From: an uncultured Opitutales bacterium
Lineage (GTDB): Bacteria > Verrucomicrobiota > Verrucomicrobiia > Opitutales > Intestinicryptomonadaceae
Length of the DNA stretch: 64,000 nt
NCBI GenBank assembly: GCA_934613645.1
Contig: CAKTTC010000008.1
Coordinates: 50,711-114,710, forward strand
Direction: 5' to 3'
Notes under the pieces: model-generated
The model's input: the letters and a program-made list of their open reading frames with translations, nothing else
The model's database searches: none
What the model was told of the DNA's origin: nothing
Program-made: the position numbers and the translations under genes
Part shown: one piece after another, positions 15,935-24,203 of the stretch
How positions within the stretch are numbered: the stretch's first letter is position 1
Layout: each line of letters opens with the position of its first letter

Positions 15935-17197
15935 TTAGCCGATTGTGTCCGCGCCGAACCACTTTTTGAGGACTTCGGGAACGGCCACTTTGCCGTCGTC
16001 GCGCACGTTGTTTTCAAGCAACGCCGCGAGCACGCGCGGAATTGCCAAGCCCGAGCCGTTGAGCGTGTAGACGTGGCGCGGTTTGCCGCCGTCGGCGGGG
16101 CGGAAGCGTATATTTGCGCGTCGCGCCTGAAAGTCGGTGAAGCAGGAGCAGCTTGAAACTTCGAGCCACTTTTGCTGACCCGCCGCCCAAACTTCCAAGT
16201 CGTATTGCTTGGCGTGGGGGAAGCCGATGTCGCCCGTGCAGATTGCCAGAACGCGGTAGGGCAAGCCGAGCTTTTGCAGAATTCCCTCGGCGTCTTTGCG
16301 GAGCTTGTCGAGCTCTTCAAAGCCCTTGTCGGGGTGAACCCACTTGACGAGTTCCACTTTGTCGAACTGGTGCAGGCGGTTGAGTCCGCGCACGTCCTTG
16401 CCCCAGCTGCCCGCTTCGCGGCGGAAGCAGGGAGTGTAGCCGCACGCGTAGACGGGCAGCTGCGATTCCTCGAAAGTTTCGTCGCGGTAGAAATTGGTAA
16501 TCGGGACTTCGGCGGTGGGAATCATGTAATAGTCGTCCTGAGCGTCGTGATACATCTGCCCCTCCTTGTCGGGGAGCTGTCCCGTGGCGGTCGCGCTTGC
16601 GGCGTTGACCATAATGGGGCACATAAGTTCGCGATAGCCGTTCGAGCGCGCTTCGTCCAAGAAAAGCGCAAGCAAAGAGCGAACCAAACGCGCCATGTCG
16701 CCGGTGTAGAACGGGAACCCCGCGCCCGTAACCTTGACGCCGCGTTTGAAGTCGAGCATTTCGTCGAAGAAGGGCAAGTCCCAGTGGGGCTTGGCGTTTT
16801 TGATTGAGTCGATATCGCCCCAAGTGTAGAGGGTTACGTTGTCCTTGTCGGACTTGCCCACGGGAACCGATTCATCGGGCATATTCGGGATTGTAAGAAG
16901 CATCTGCTTCCACTTGGCTTCGGCGGCGTCGGCGGCAGCGGCAAGTTCCTTTACTTTTGCCGAAACGGATTTCATTTCCGCGACTTTCGCGAGAAATTCG
17001 GGCGAGCCTTTGGGGAGTTCCGCCATTGCCTTGCTTGCGGCGTTTTGGGCGGCTCTGGCGTCTTCGAAAGCGGAGACCGCGCGGCGGCGTTCGGCGTCGA
17101 AGGCGATGATTGCGTCGATATCGCAATCGAATTTTTTAAGCGATACCAGTCTTTTTACTTTTTCGGGTTGTTCCCTTAAAATTTTTACGTCTATCAT
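15935..17197 (-). CDS. serS: Seryl-tRNA synthetase
   Basis: Class II aminoacyl-tRNA synthetase charging tRNA-Ser. From the ATG at 17197 it has 420 residues (MIDVKILREQPEKVKRL). The N-terminal antiparallel coiled-coil arm that grips the tRNA long variable arm occupies about residues 30-105 (Ala/Lys/Glu-rich). The catalytic core shows motif 2 (FRREAGSWGKDVRGLNRLHQ) and motif 3 (NGSGLAIPRVLAALLEN) near the C-terminus. A TTG nine bases upstream is possible but less likely. It leads a serS-ffh pair and is divergent from the MBL hydrolase gene. Confidence 0.96.
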   Translation of the reverse strand: MIDVKILREQPEKVKRLVSLKKFDCDIDAIIAFDAERRRAVSAFEDARAAQNAASKAMAELPKGSPEFLAKVAEMKSVSAKVKELAAAADAAEAKWKQMLLTIPNMPDESVPVGKSDKDNVTLYTWGDIDSIKNAKPHWDLPFFDEMLDFKRGVKVTGAGFPFYTGDMARLVRSLLALFLDEARSNGYRELMCPIMVNAASATATGQLPDKEGQMYHDAQDDYYMIPTAEVPITNFYRDETFEESQLPVYACGYTPCFRREAGSWGKDVRGLNRLHQFDKVELVKWVHPDKGFEELDKLRKDAEGILQKLGLPYRVLAICTGDIGFPHAKQYDLEVWAAGQQKWLEVSSCSCFTDFQARRANIRFRPADGGKPRHVYTLNGSGLAIPRVLAALLENNVRDDGKVAVPEVLKKWFGADTIG

Positions 17198-17340
17198 AAT
17201 TGGCAATCAACAATGCCAGCCGTTTCGCGCTTTTCAATCTTTTTTTGGCGCGCGCGCAAAGAACGCGGAGCGCGGAAAAATAAAAAATCAAAAAAATGTT
17301 TAACAAACGCGCGGCGGCTGTTATAGTGGGCGCGATTTTT

Positions 17341-18117
17341 ATGAAGATTACTTTTATGGGGACGGGAACGTCGCAGGGCGTGCCCGTGATTGCGGGGCGC
17401 AACTCGGGATTGGATTTGTCCAACCCCAAGAATTGGCGCATGCGCACCTGCGCCCACATAGAAGCCGACGGCAAGCACGTCCAGATTGACGCGGGGCCCG
17501 AATTCAGAATACAGTGTCTGAAAAAGAAAATAGAATGGATTGACGTTTTCATTCTCACGCACGGGCACGCCGACCACATAGCGGGAATGGACGACCTGCG
17601 CCGCTTTTGCGACAGAATGCCCGCCAACACGCTCCCCGTCTACTCCAACGAATACGGGCTTGAGCGCGTGGCGGCAATGTTCCCATACGCGCTCGGCGAC
17701 AAGCCCGCGCAGGCGGGGTATCCGTGTTTTAAAACCGCGCCGATGCCTGCGGAAATGCGCGTTTCCGAAAACCTGAAAATACGCTCGGCAGAGCTTCCGC
17801 ACGGCGGCTGCAAAACGCTCGGGCTTGTGTTCGAGTCGGGCGGCAAAAAGCTCGCCTACTATACCGACTGCAACGCCGTTGAGGGCGCGGCGGCGGAGCT
17901 TGCAAAAAACGCCGACATTCTGGTTTTGGACTTCCTGCGCGTGCGCAAGCACCCGTCGCACCTGTGCGTTTCCGACGCGTTCGAGATTGTGCGCAGGCTT
18001 TCGCCCAAACAAACATTCTTCACACACACAACCTCGGAAATTGACTACGACACTTGGACAAAACTTATGCCCCCCAACTGCGCAATAGCCTACGACGGCC
18101 TTGAAGCGGAACTGTAG
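17341..18117 (+). CDS. MBL-fold metallohydrolase, PhnP/cyclic phosphodiesterase-like
   Basis: A 258-residue metallo-beta-lactamase-fold hydrolase. It opens MKITFMGTGTSQGVPVIAG, the glycine-rich start shared with PhnP (phosphoribosyl 1,2-cyclic phosphodiesterase) and relatives, has the metal-binding THGHADHIAGMDD near residue 77, a further acidic ligand region YYTDCNA and ends with THTTSEIDYDTW...AYDGL, as in that subfamily. In the relatives I remember, that last motif carries a second His where this protein has Ser; the effect on metal binding is unknown. The ATG at 17341 is preferred; an in-frame ATG at 17296 would add 15 residues. No phosphonate genes are nearby, so the substrate is open. 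Confidence 0.8.
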   Translation: MKITFMGTGTSQGVPVIAGRNSGLDLSNPKNWRMRTCAHIEADGKHVQIDAGPEFRIQCLKKKIEWIDVFILTHGHADHIAGMDDLRRFCDRMPANTLPVYSNEYGLERVAAMFPYALGDKPAQAGYPCFKTAPMPAEMRVSENLKIRSAELPHGGCKTLGLVFESGGKKLAYYTDCNAVEGAAAELAKNADILVLDFLRVRKHPSHLCVSDAFEIVRRLSPKQTFFTHTTSEIDYDTWTKLMPPNCAIAYDGLEAEL

Positions 18118-18178
18118 CGCGCCGATGGTGTCGGTATTGCTGGACAACGAAGATTTTTTTAGACAAACTCACACTACG

Positions 18179-20383
18179 ATGACTTTTTTTAGACACGCCG
18201 TTTTTGCGATTGCCGCGCTTTGCGCCGCGTATGCGCCCGCCGCCGATTTGAAAATGCTTCCCGGAGAGGTTTCGAATTTCGAACTGCCGAACTTCGACAA
18301 GGACACGGGAAGAAAGCTCTGGGAACTCTTCGGAGAGAAGGCGAAGTTTTCGGACGAAAAGAAAATCGACGTTTCACAAATGAGGCTCGATATTTTCGAC
18401 GCCAAAACGGCCGCGCGGAAAATACTCATTCAAAGCAGGTCGGCAAGCTACGATATGGACAGCAAAATCGTCACAAGCCCCGACGCCATTTTCGTGAAAG
18501 CCGACGAATTCGACATTCGCGGCGACAAATGGAGCTGGAACGGCGAAAAAAACGTCGTGGAAATACGCTCCGACGTTGTGATGAATTTTTCGCCCAAGCA
18601 TGAGGGCAGGCGCGACGCGCAAACGGGCGTTGCCGTTGCTCCCACGACCGTTTCGGGAGACTACGCAAGCTTTGAAGACCGCGACGACGGCGACGTTTTT
18701 TCGGTCAAGGGCAACGCCAAAGTGCGCTCGCAGGATATGGGCGTTGACTGCGACTCTATCCGCGTAACTACCGACGACAAACTCAAGAACGAAAGCAATT
18801 CGGGCGGCACAAACACAATCTCGCGCATCGAGGCGCGCGGGAACGTGAAAATGAAGCGCAACCGCCAAAGCGCGGCGTCGGAAGAGGCGCTTATTTTGCC
18901 GCGCGAGGACGAAGCCGAACTTTCGGGAAATCCCGAAATAACCGACATTCCGTCAAAGGCAAAACTTTCGGGCTACAAAATGTTCTTCCTGAAGAAGTCG
19001 AAATCGCTCAGGGCGGTCTCTTCGCCCGACGGCAAGCGGCGCGCGACGGCGGTGTTTTTGCACGCCGAAGCGGGGTCGGGGAAAATGCGGCAAATACGCG
19101 TGGAGTCTGACGCGATAGAAATGACGGCGGGCGAAAAAAACAACGAGTTCGTTTTCGACGGCAACGTGAACGTTGCAAGCGACGACTTTTCCGCTTCGTG
19201 CAAAAAAATCACAGTGCTGGCTAAAAATTCCGAAAACGAAAAACCCGAAGTAGACGTTATTCAATGCCGCGGGAAAATCCATCTGAAAAACCCCGACGGC
19301 GATGCCTACGCGGCGGCAATGGACATCTTCCCCAAAGAGGAAAAAACGCGCCTTAACGGCAGCGTGAAGCTTGTAAACGCAGAAGACGGCACAACCCTTG
19401 AGGCCGACACTCTCACGCTCCTGAAAAAACAAAACAGCGGAGAGGCCACGGCAAAAAAGCGCGGGTTTGTGAGCCTCGCAATTTCGGAGCGCGCGGCGGC
19501 GGGCTCGGCGCAGCTGGGCGGCGCGGGCGGCGGAAAATCGGGATTGGGCAAGACGCTTGTGAAGTCGCGCCTGATAAAGTTCGCGCGCGCGGGCGACACT
19601 ACAAAATTTGCGTTTGAAAAGGACGTTTCCATAACCTCCAAAGACATTCGCGCAACATGCGGAAATATGTTTGTCTACAGCGTCTCAAAGAAAAACAATT
19701 CCTCGAAGCTGGCAAAGATAGAGGCGTTCGACAAAGTGAGAATCACCCAGAACGAGTATTCCGCGTCGGCGGAGGCGGCGGCAATCTACCCGAAAGACGC
19801 CGACGGAAAGGCTTCGCACAAATTCGTGGAATTGTGGACGCCCGAACGCGAACCCAAAAAACGTCCGCGCATAATGTTGCCGCCGCTTAAAAACATGGGC
19901 TTTGAAACGCCCTCCGCGGCGCGGAAAGTCCGCCCGAAAATGACGGTAGTTGAAAGCGACAGGCAGTGGCTGACTTCGGCGGGCGAAAACCAAAAATACC
20001 TTTTCGAAGGCGATGTGAAAATAACCGCGACCGACACCGAGGGCAGTTGCGACAAAATAGAGGTTACAATTCCGCCCGCGCAGAAGAACAAACGCCGCGA
20101 AATTTCAGACATAGTGCTTAAGGGGCGCGTAAACATCGCCCAAGCCGAAAAGAAAATAACATGCGGCAAAGCGCACATCTATGTTGCCGACGAAGCCGCA
20201 GTGCTCACGGAGAACCCCGTTATTTTCAATGCCGAAGACGGCACGCGCGCGGCGGGCTCAAAGATAGTATACAACAAAGGCTCGAAGCTTGTTTCGATTC
20301 AGGAAGAGCCGCAGGCGGAGGAATCGGACGACGGCGATTCCGTAAAGAACAAACGCCCGACGATTGTCCTGCCCGAATTTTAA
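18179..20383 (+). CDS. Secreted multi-repeat OstA/LptA-like protein
   Basis: A 734-residue exported protein beginning with a signal peptide (MTFFRHAVFAIAALCAAYAPAADL). The body holds several OstA/LptA-type beta-jellyroll units, each with the pattern 'F(E/D)G(D/N)V.I.(S/A).D..A.C..I.V': FDGNVNVASDDFSASC, FEKDVSITSKDIRATC, FEGDVKITATDTEGSC and LKGRVNIAQAEKKITC, the last followed by the typical AVLTENPVIFNAEDG. LptA/LptC proteins form the periplasmic bridge carrying lipopolysaccharide to the outer membrane; this protein is far longer than LptA (about 185 residues), so it may be a fused bridge. The frame is open upstream to 18101, but the signal peptide fixes the start at 18179. No lptB, lptD, lptF or lptG genes are nearby. 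Confidence 0.75.
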   Translation: MTFFRHAVFAIAALCAAYAPAADLKMLPGEVSNFELPNFDKDTGRKLWELFGEKAKFSDEKKIDVSQMRLDIFDAKTAARKILIQSRSASYDMDSKIVTSPDAIFVKADEFDIRGDKWSWNGEKNVVEIRSDVVMNFSPKHEGRRDAQTGVAVAPTTVSGDYASFEDRDDGDVFSVKGNAKVRSQDMGVDCDSIRVTTDDKLKNESNSGGTNTISRIEARGNVKMKRNRQSAASEEALILPREDEAELSGNPEITDIPSKAKLSGYKMFFLKKSKSLRAVSSPDGKRRATAVFLHAEAGSGKMRQIRVESDAIEMTAGEKNNEFVFDGNVNVASDDFSASCKKITVLAKNSENEKPEVDVIQCRGKIHLKNPDGDAYAAAMDIFPKEEKTRLNGSVKLVNAEDGTTLEADTLTLLKKQNSGEATAKKRGFVSLAISERAAAGSAQLGGAGGGKSGLGKTLVKSRLIKFARAGDTTKFAFEKDVSITSKDIRATCGNMFVYSVSKKNNSSKLAKIEAFDKVRITQNEYSASAEAAAIYPKDADGKASHKFVELWTPEREPKKRPRIMLPPLKNMGFETPSAARKVRPKMTVVESDRQWLTSAGENQKYLFEGDVKITATDTEGSCDKIEVTIPPAQKNKRREISDIVLKGRVNIAQAEKKITCGKAHIYVADEAAVLTENPVIFNAEDGTRAAGSKIVYNKGSKLVSIQEEPQAEESDDGDSVKNKRPTIVLPEF

Positions 20384-20420
20384 CGGGGCGCGCAAGCCCG
20401 CGTCAAACGGTATTGAAACG

Positions 20421-20452
20421 AAACGCGTCGGATTTTTCGGCGCGTTTTTTTC
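20421..20452 (+). terminator. Rho-independent terminator of the OstA-repeat gene
   Basis: AACGCGTCG and CGGCGCGTT form a 9-bp stem (one G-T pair) with a 7-base loop, followed by a run of T, about 40 bp after the stop at 20383. Confidence 0.8.
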
Positions 20453-20498
20453 GGTTTGAAAAATTCGGCTGTCAGCCCGACACCCGACTTAATCGGGC

Positions 20499-20533
20499 AA
20501 AAAAAACGGTTTCGACTTCCGCCGAAACCGCCG
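20499..20533 (-). terminator. Rho-independent terminator of the Gfo/Idh gene
   Basis: On the minus strand CGGTTTCG (20530-20523) pairs with CGAAACCG (20514-20507) around an 8-base loop and is followed by eight T. It lies about 20 bp beyond the stop at 20552, back to back with the plus-strand terminator of the convergent gene. Confidence 0.85.
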
Positions 20534-20551
20534 TTAAAAAAACCGAACCGC

Positions 20552-21892
20552 CTATGAAAGCCTGTATTTCCCGGGGACGGGAACGCCCGCCACGGGGTTT
20601 TTCACGAAGCCGAGCGTCTTGGGCACGAGGTTTTCCTGCGACTTTTTCAGCATCCACTCATACTTGAATTTTTTGCCGCTGAACGCGCTCATTCTGCCCG
20701 CGATTGCCAAAAGCGTTGAGTTGACCAGCGTTGGAAGCGTGTTGACGTGTCTGCCCGCGCGGATTGCGTCGAGGAGGAACTTGTGCTCCATCTCGAGGCA
20801 CTGCGGAACTTTTTCGGGCGCGGCGTAGAGAACGTTGCCTTTGAGGTCGGTGATTTTGCACGCGCCGCCCCAAAGAGCGGTTGTCATAATGCCCTTTGTG
20901 CCCACAACGCGCTCGCCGACTTCACCCGCAGCTCCGGGGTCTTGCTGGCAGTAGCTGGAAAGGTGCAGACCGTTGCCCATATCGAAATCGACTGCGAAGT
21001 GGCTGAAGCGGTCTCCGTAGACGGGAACGGGCAGGTCGGTGCTTCTGCCGCCCATACCGCGCACGTTCACGGGGTTGCGGTTGTCGCCCAACGCCCACAT
21101 GATAACGTCGATGTTATGGACATGCTGCTCCACGATGTGGTCGCCCGACGACCAAATGAAGGAAAACCAGTTGCGGATTTGGTATTCCATATCGTCGGGA
21201 GTAAGCCCCTTGAACAAGCCCTCCTTCTCCATTTTATCGTGCTGACCGTGGCCGACGTAGCCCGCCTGATTCCAGTAGCACTGGGCGGAAATGGGTTCGC
21301 CAATCATTCCGTCGTGGACGCGTTTTATAACTTCCTTGTAGCCTTCGTGGTAGCGTCGCTGCGTTCCGCAAACAACGCACAAGCCCTTTTTGTCGGCCTC
21401 GGCGGCAAGTTCGAGCATTTCGCGCGCCTGAGTGATGTCGATACACGCGGGCTTTTCGAGGAACGCGTGCTTGCCCGCCGCCACGATTTTCCTGTAGTGG
21501 GGCGTGCGGAAGACGGGCGGAGTGGCCTCAATTACAACGTCGATTTCGCCGATTGCCAAGAGCTTGTCTACGCAATCCCAGCCCGAAAATTTTTGGACTT
21601 TTGCGGGATTTATGATTTTGTCGGCGTCTTTGGGGCAAACCTGAGCCGCCTTGGCTTGGATTCTTTTTATCGAGGGGTCGATTTTGTCGGCGAACAAGTC
21701 GGCGAAAGCCACAAACTCTACGTTGGAGTCGGCGCAAAGCATATTGCACGCCGCGCCCGTCGCCCTTCCGCCACAACCGATAAGTCCCACTTTTATTCTG
21801 TCGTTGCCCTTCGCGGAAGCGAAGGAGAATTTCGGCAACACTGCCGATGCGCCCAATACCGCGCCCATCTTTACGAAATCGCGTCTTTGCAT
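20552..21892 (-). CDS. Tat-exported Gfo/Idh/MocA family oxidoreductase
   Basis: A 446-residue NAD(P)-dependent sugar oxidoreductase-like protein with a twin-arginine signal: MQRRDFVKMGAVLGASAVLPKFSFASA contains RRDFVK followed by a hydrophobic stretch. The Rossmann motif KVGLIGCGGRATG follows at about residues 35-47, and the family's EKP motif appears as FLEKPACID. Such periplasmic Gfo/Idh proteins are abundant in Verrucomicrobiota and Planctomycetota, where they sit near polysaccharide-degradation genes; substrate is unknown. I take the ATG at 21892 because AAAGGAAAT precedes it; an in-frame ATG at 21904 is possible. The 15 bases around this start are identical to those of PEP-CTERM protein 1. 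Confidence 0.88.
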   Translation of the reverse strand: MQRRDFVKMGAVLGASAVLPKFSFASAKGNDRIKVGLIGCGGRATGAACNMLCADSNVEFVAFADLFADKIDPSIKRIQAKAAQVCPKDADKIINPAKVQKFSGWDCVDKLLAIGEIDVVIEATPPVFRTPHYRKIVAAGKHAFLEKPACIDITQAREMLELAAEADKKGLCVVCGTQRRYHEGYKEVIKRVHDGMIGEPISAQCYWNQAGYVGHGQHDKMEKEGLFKGLTPDDMEYQIRNWFSFIWSSGDHIVEQHVHNIDVIMWALGDNRNPVNVRGMGGRSTDLPVPVYGDRFSHFAVDFDMGNGLHLSSYCQQDPGAAGEVGERVVGTKGIMTTALWGGACKITDLKGNVLYAAPEKVPQCLEMEHKFLLDAIRAGRHVNTLPTLVNSTLLAIAGRMSAFSGKKFKYEWMLKKSQENLVPKTLGFVKNPVAGVPVPGKYRLS

Positions 21893-22023
21893 ATTTCCTT
21901 TCATATATAGTTTAGTGTTGTGTTGAAAAAAAACGGGCGAATTGCCGAAACGCAACAACCGCCGCAAACAGAGGATATGTTAAACTACGCCCAAAGGCGG
22001 TCAAGAAAAAACGGCGCAAAAAA

Positions 22024-23322
22024 CTACTTGTAGAGGTCGCCGAAATTTGCGGGCGCGGGAACGCCGTCGGCAATTGATTTTTTGATTTTTTCGGCAAGGG
22101 CTTTCAAGCCCGCCGACTTTTCCGCGGCAATGATGTCGTCGCAATACTTCGACGCCTTTGCGGTATCGCGCAAAACGCCCGAGCCCGCCCAGACTTTCCA
22201 AACCAAATGGATTTTGTTTATGCCGTCGAGCTTTTCCGCGGCGCGGTCGAGCCACATTGACGCCTTTTGCACGTCTTTGTGTTCGCCGTCTTCGGAGTAG
22301 ACGTTCGAAAGGCGGACTGCGAAAACGGGGTCGGTTTTTGCGAGCGTTTCCAGCATTGAAACGCCTCTGGAAAAGTCTTTGCCCACGAACCGCCCCTCGA
22401 TATACATCGAAGCCAAAAGCTCCATCGAACGCCTGTGCCCGCGGTCGGCGGCGTTGCGCAACCAGAAGACGGCGCGCGGAATGCTTTTTGAAAAGCCGCC
22501 CTTGCCCGACAAAAATTTGCGGTAGACTTCATACATTGCGTCGGCGTCGCCCGCTTGGGCAAGCTTGAGCTGCGCCTGCGATTTTTGCGCCCGCCAGTAT
22601 GAGAGTTTTTGGGCGTCGCCCGCGTTTTTGTAAATGGAAATGAGTTGGTCAATCGCGCCGATATGCCCGCCCGCGCCCGCTTTTTCGAGCCAATAGAACG
22701 CCTTTTGTTTGTCGGCGGGAAGCATATACCCGTAGATGAACGAATTCGCCAGCGCGTATTGCTCGGTAGGTGTGCCCAATTCCGCCGCCTTTTCGCGCCA
22801 ATAGACCGCCTTTTGAACGTTGCGCTCAACAAGCTTGCCGTCGGAATACAGCATTGAAAGGAAGTTCATTGCCGCAGTGTTGTTTTGCGCCGCCGCCTTT
22901 TCGAGCCACTGCTGCGCCGCCGCGCCGTTTTGCGGAACGTTCGGCAACCCGCGCGAATAGATTACCCCGAGGGCAAGCTGCGCCTGCGCGTCGCCTTTTG
23001 ACGCCTTCAGAAAAAGCGACTCAAGCTCGCTTTCCGAGACCGAATTTTTTGCGCCCGCCGCAAGCTGTTGCCCAACCCGAGCGTGAGTATGCGCTGCCGC
23101 TGCGGAGGCGTCTGTTTTTTTGGCTTCGCCCGACTGCGCGCCCGCCGCCTGCCCGAGCGGCTGTCCCGCGGCGGATTGCTGTTGCGCCTGTTGTGCCGAT
23201 TGCGCCGAACCTGTCGCGTTAGCCGCCGCGCCGCCCGCAATTTCGCCCAACGACTGCGCACAAACCGCACCCGCACCTACGGCACAGGCGGCAAAAGTAG
23301 CAACTCTCAAAAAAATACTCAT
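22024..23322 (-). CDS. Secreted Sel1-repeat (TPR-like) protein
   Basis: A 432-residue exported protein. A signal peptide (MSIFLRVATFAACAVGAGAVCAQS) is followed by an Ala/Gln-rich linker (to about residue 95) and then several Sel1-like repeats of about 36 residues, e.g. AQLALGVIYSRGL...AAAQQWLEKAA, AAMNFLSMLYSDGK...AVYWREKAA and YALANSFIYGY...AFYWLEKAG. Sel1 repeats mediate protein-protein contacts, often in envelope processes. Its start codon overlaps the arnD stop by four bases (ATGA), so it is translationally coupled to the ArnD-like gene. That suggests, but does not prove, a role near lipid A or cell-envelope modification. Confidence 0.85.
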   Translation of the reverse strand: MSIFLRVATFAACAVGAGAVCAQSLGEIAGGAAANATGSAQSAQQAQQQSAAGQPLGQAAGAQSGEAKKTDASAAAAHTHARVGQQLAAGAKNSVSESELESLFLKASKGDAQAQLALGVIYSRGLPNVPQNGAAAQQWLEKAAAQNNTAAMNFLSMLYSDGKLVERNVQKAVYWREKAAELGTPTEQYALANSFIYGYMLPADKQKAFYWLEKAGAGGHIGAIDQLISIYKNAGDAQKLSYWRAQKSQAQLKLAQAGDADAMYEVYRKFLSGKGGFSKSIPRAVFWLRNAADRGHRRSMELLASMYIEGRFVGKDFSRGVSMLETLAKTDPVFAVRLSNVYSEDGEHKDVQKASMWLDRAAEKLDGINKIHLVWKVWAGSGVLRDTAKASKYCDDIIAAEKSAGLKALAEKIKKSIADGVPAPANFGDLYK

Positions 23323-24203
23323 ACTTTCTGGACGGCCAACAGTCCGCTTCTTTCGGGGAATGGCGACATTTGCAAATCGCACACGGGAAGTTTTGAGCGG
23401 TCGAGCGTTTCGGCGTAGTCGCGCAAACGCACAAACTGCGCGTCGGTCTTTTTAAGGCGCGCCAGAAATTTTTCGAACCAGTCGAAGAACGCCGTGCCCT
23501 CGAGTTCGGCGTGGATTGTCATCACGGAAAAATCGCGTTTGGCGATTTCGGAGGCGTAGAAATCGGAGGCGTCTTCAAGGCGGTTGCGGCAGAGGAATTC
23601 GTCGAGAGTCGGCAACGTGGAGGGAATCTGGATTGTGTTGTATACCCGCCCCCCGAAGCGCGGCACGAACGGAAACGCCCCGCGCGAATCGCTTGCGTAG
23701 CGCATTGAAAATTCGTCCTGCAATGCGAGATAGTCTGCGCTCACCTGCCAGCCCGCGCTTCCGCAACTGACGCATTTGTGCCCCGTAATTTGGGCAACGG
23801 CGTTGAGCGCGGCACAAAATTCGCGCTCTATTTCGGCGCGTTTCATTTTGGCGAGGCGGTTCTGCCACTTGTAATGACTCCAAGAATGCACGCCGCACTC
23901 AAAGCCCGCGCCGTAGATTTCGCCCAGAACCTGCGGGCATTTTTCGGAAATCAGGGGCGACGGCAACAGCGTGCCCCTGAGCAGCGTTTTCAGCGGATAA
24001 TTCCCCGCGACGTTGCTTTTGAGGCACTTTGCAATAAACCCCTTGTTGAAGGCGCGGAAGATTGAACGCCCCATTTGCTCTTCGCCGAGGGCGAACAGGA
24101 AAGTGGCGTCAACATCTGAGGCTTTAAAAAGGGACGCCAGTTTTAACGCCCCTTTTTTTGTGCCTTCAAGCGTGTCTACGTCAACCTTGAATGCAATCTT
24201 CAT
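23319..24203 (-). CDS. arnD: ArnD-like polysaccharide deacetylase family protein (4-formamido-arabinose-lipid deformylase type)
   Basis: A 294-residue NodB-fold deacetylase with the ArnD pattern: MKIAFKVDVDTLEGTKKG (the metal-binding Asp of 'DVDT'), ECGVHSWSHYKWQ with the His-x3-His pair near residue 120, and the ArnD-like GHKCVSCGSAGWQVSADYL and DSRG segments. ArnD removes formyl from undecaprenyl-phosphate-linked 4-formamido-arabinose before its transfer to lipid A. The gene overlaps the preceding ArnA-like gene by 23 bp and the following Sel1 gene by 4 bp. ArnB, ArnC and ArnT are not in the window, so the full pathway cannot be inferred from this region. Confidence 0.82.
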   Translation of the reverse strand: MKIAFKVDVDTLEGTKKGALKLASLFKASDVDATFLFALGEEQMGRSIFRAFNKGFIAKCLKSNVAGNYPLKTLLRGTLLPSPLISEKCPQVLGEIYGAGFECGVHSWSHYKWQNRLAKMKRAEIEREFCAALNAVAQITGHKCVSCGSAGWQVSADYLALQDEFSMRYASDSRGAFPFVPRFGGRVYNTIQIPSTLPTLDEFLCRNRLEDASDFYASEIAKRDFSVMTIHAELEGTAFFDWFEKFLARLKKTDAQFVRLRDYAETLDRSKLPVCDLQMSPFPERSGLLAVQKV

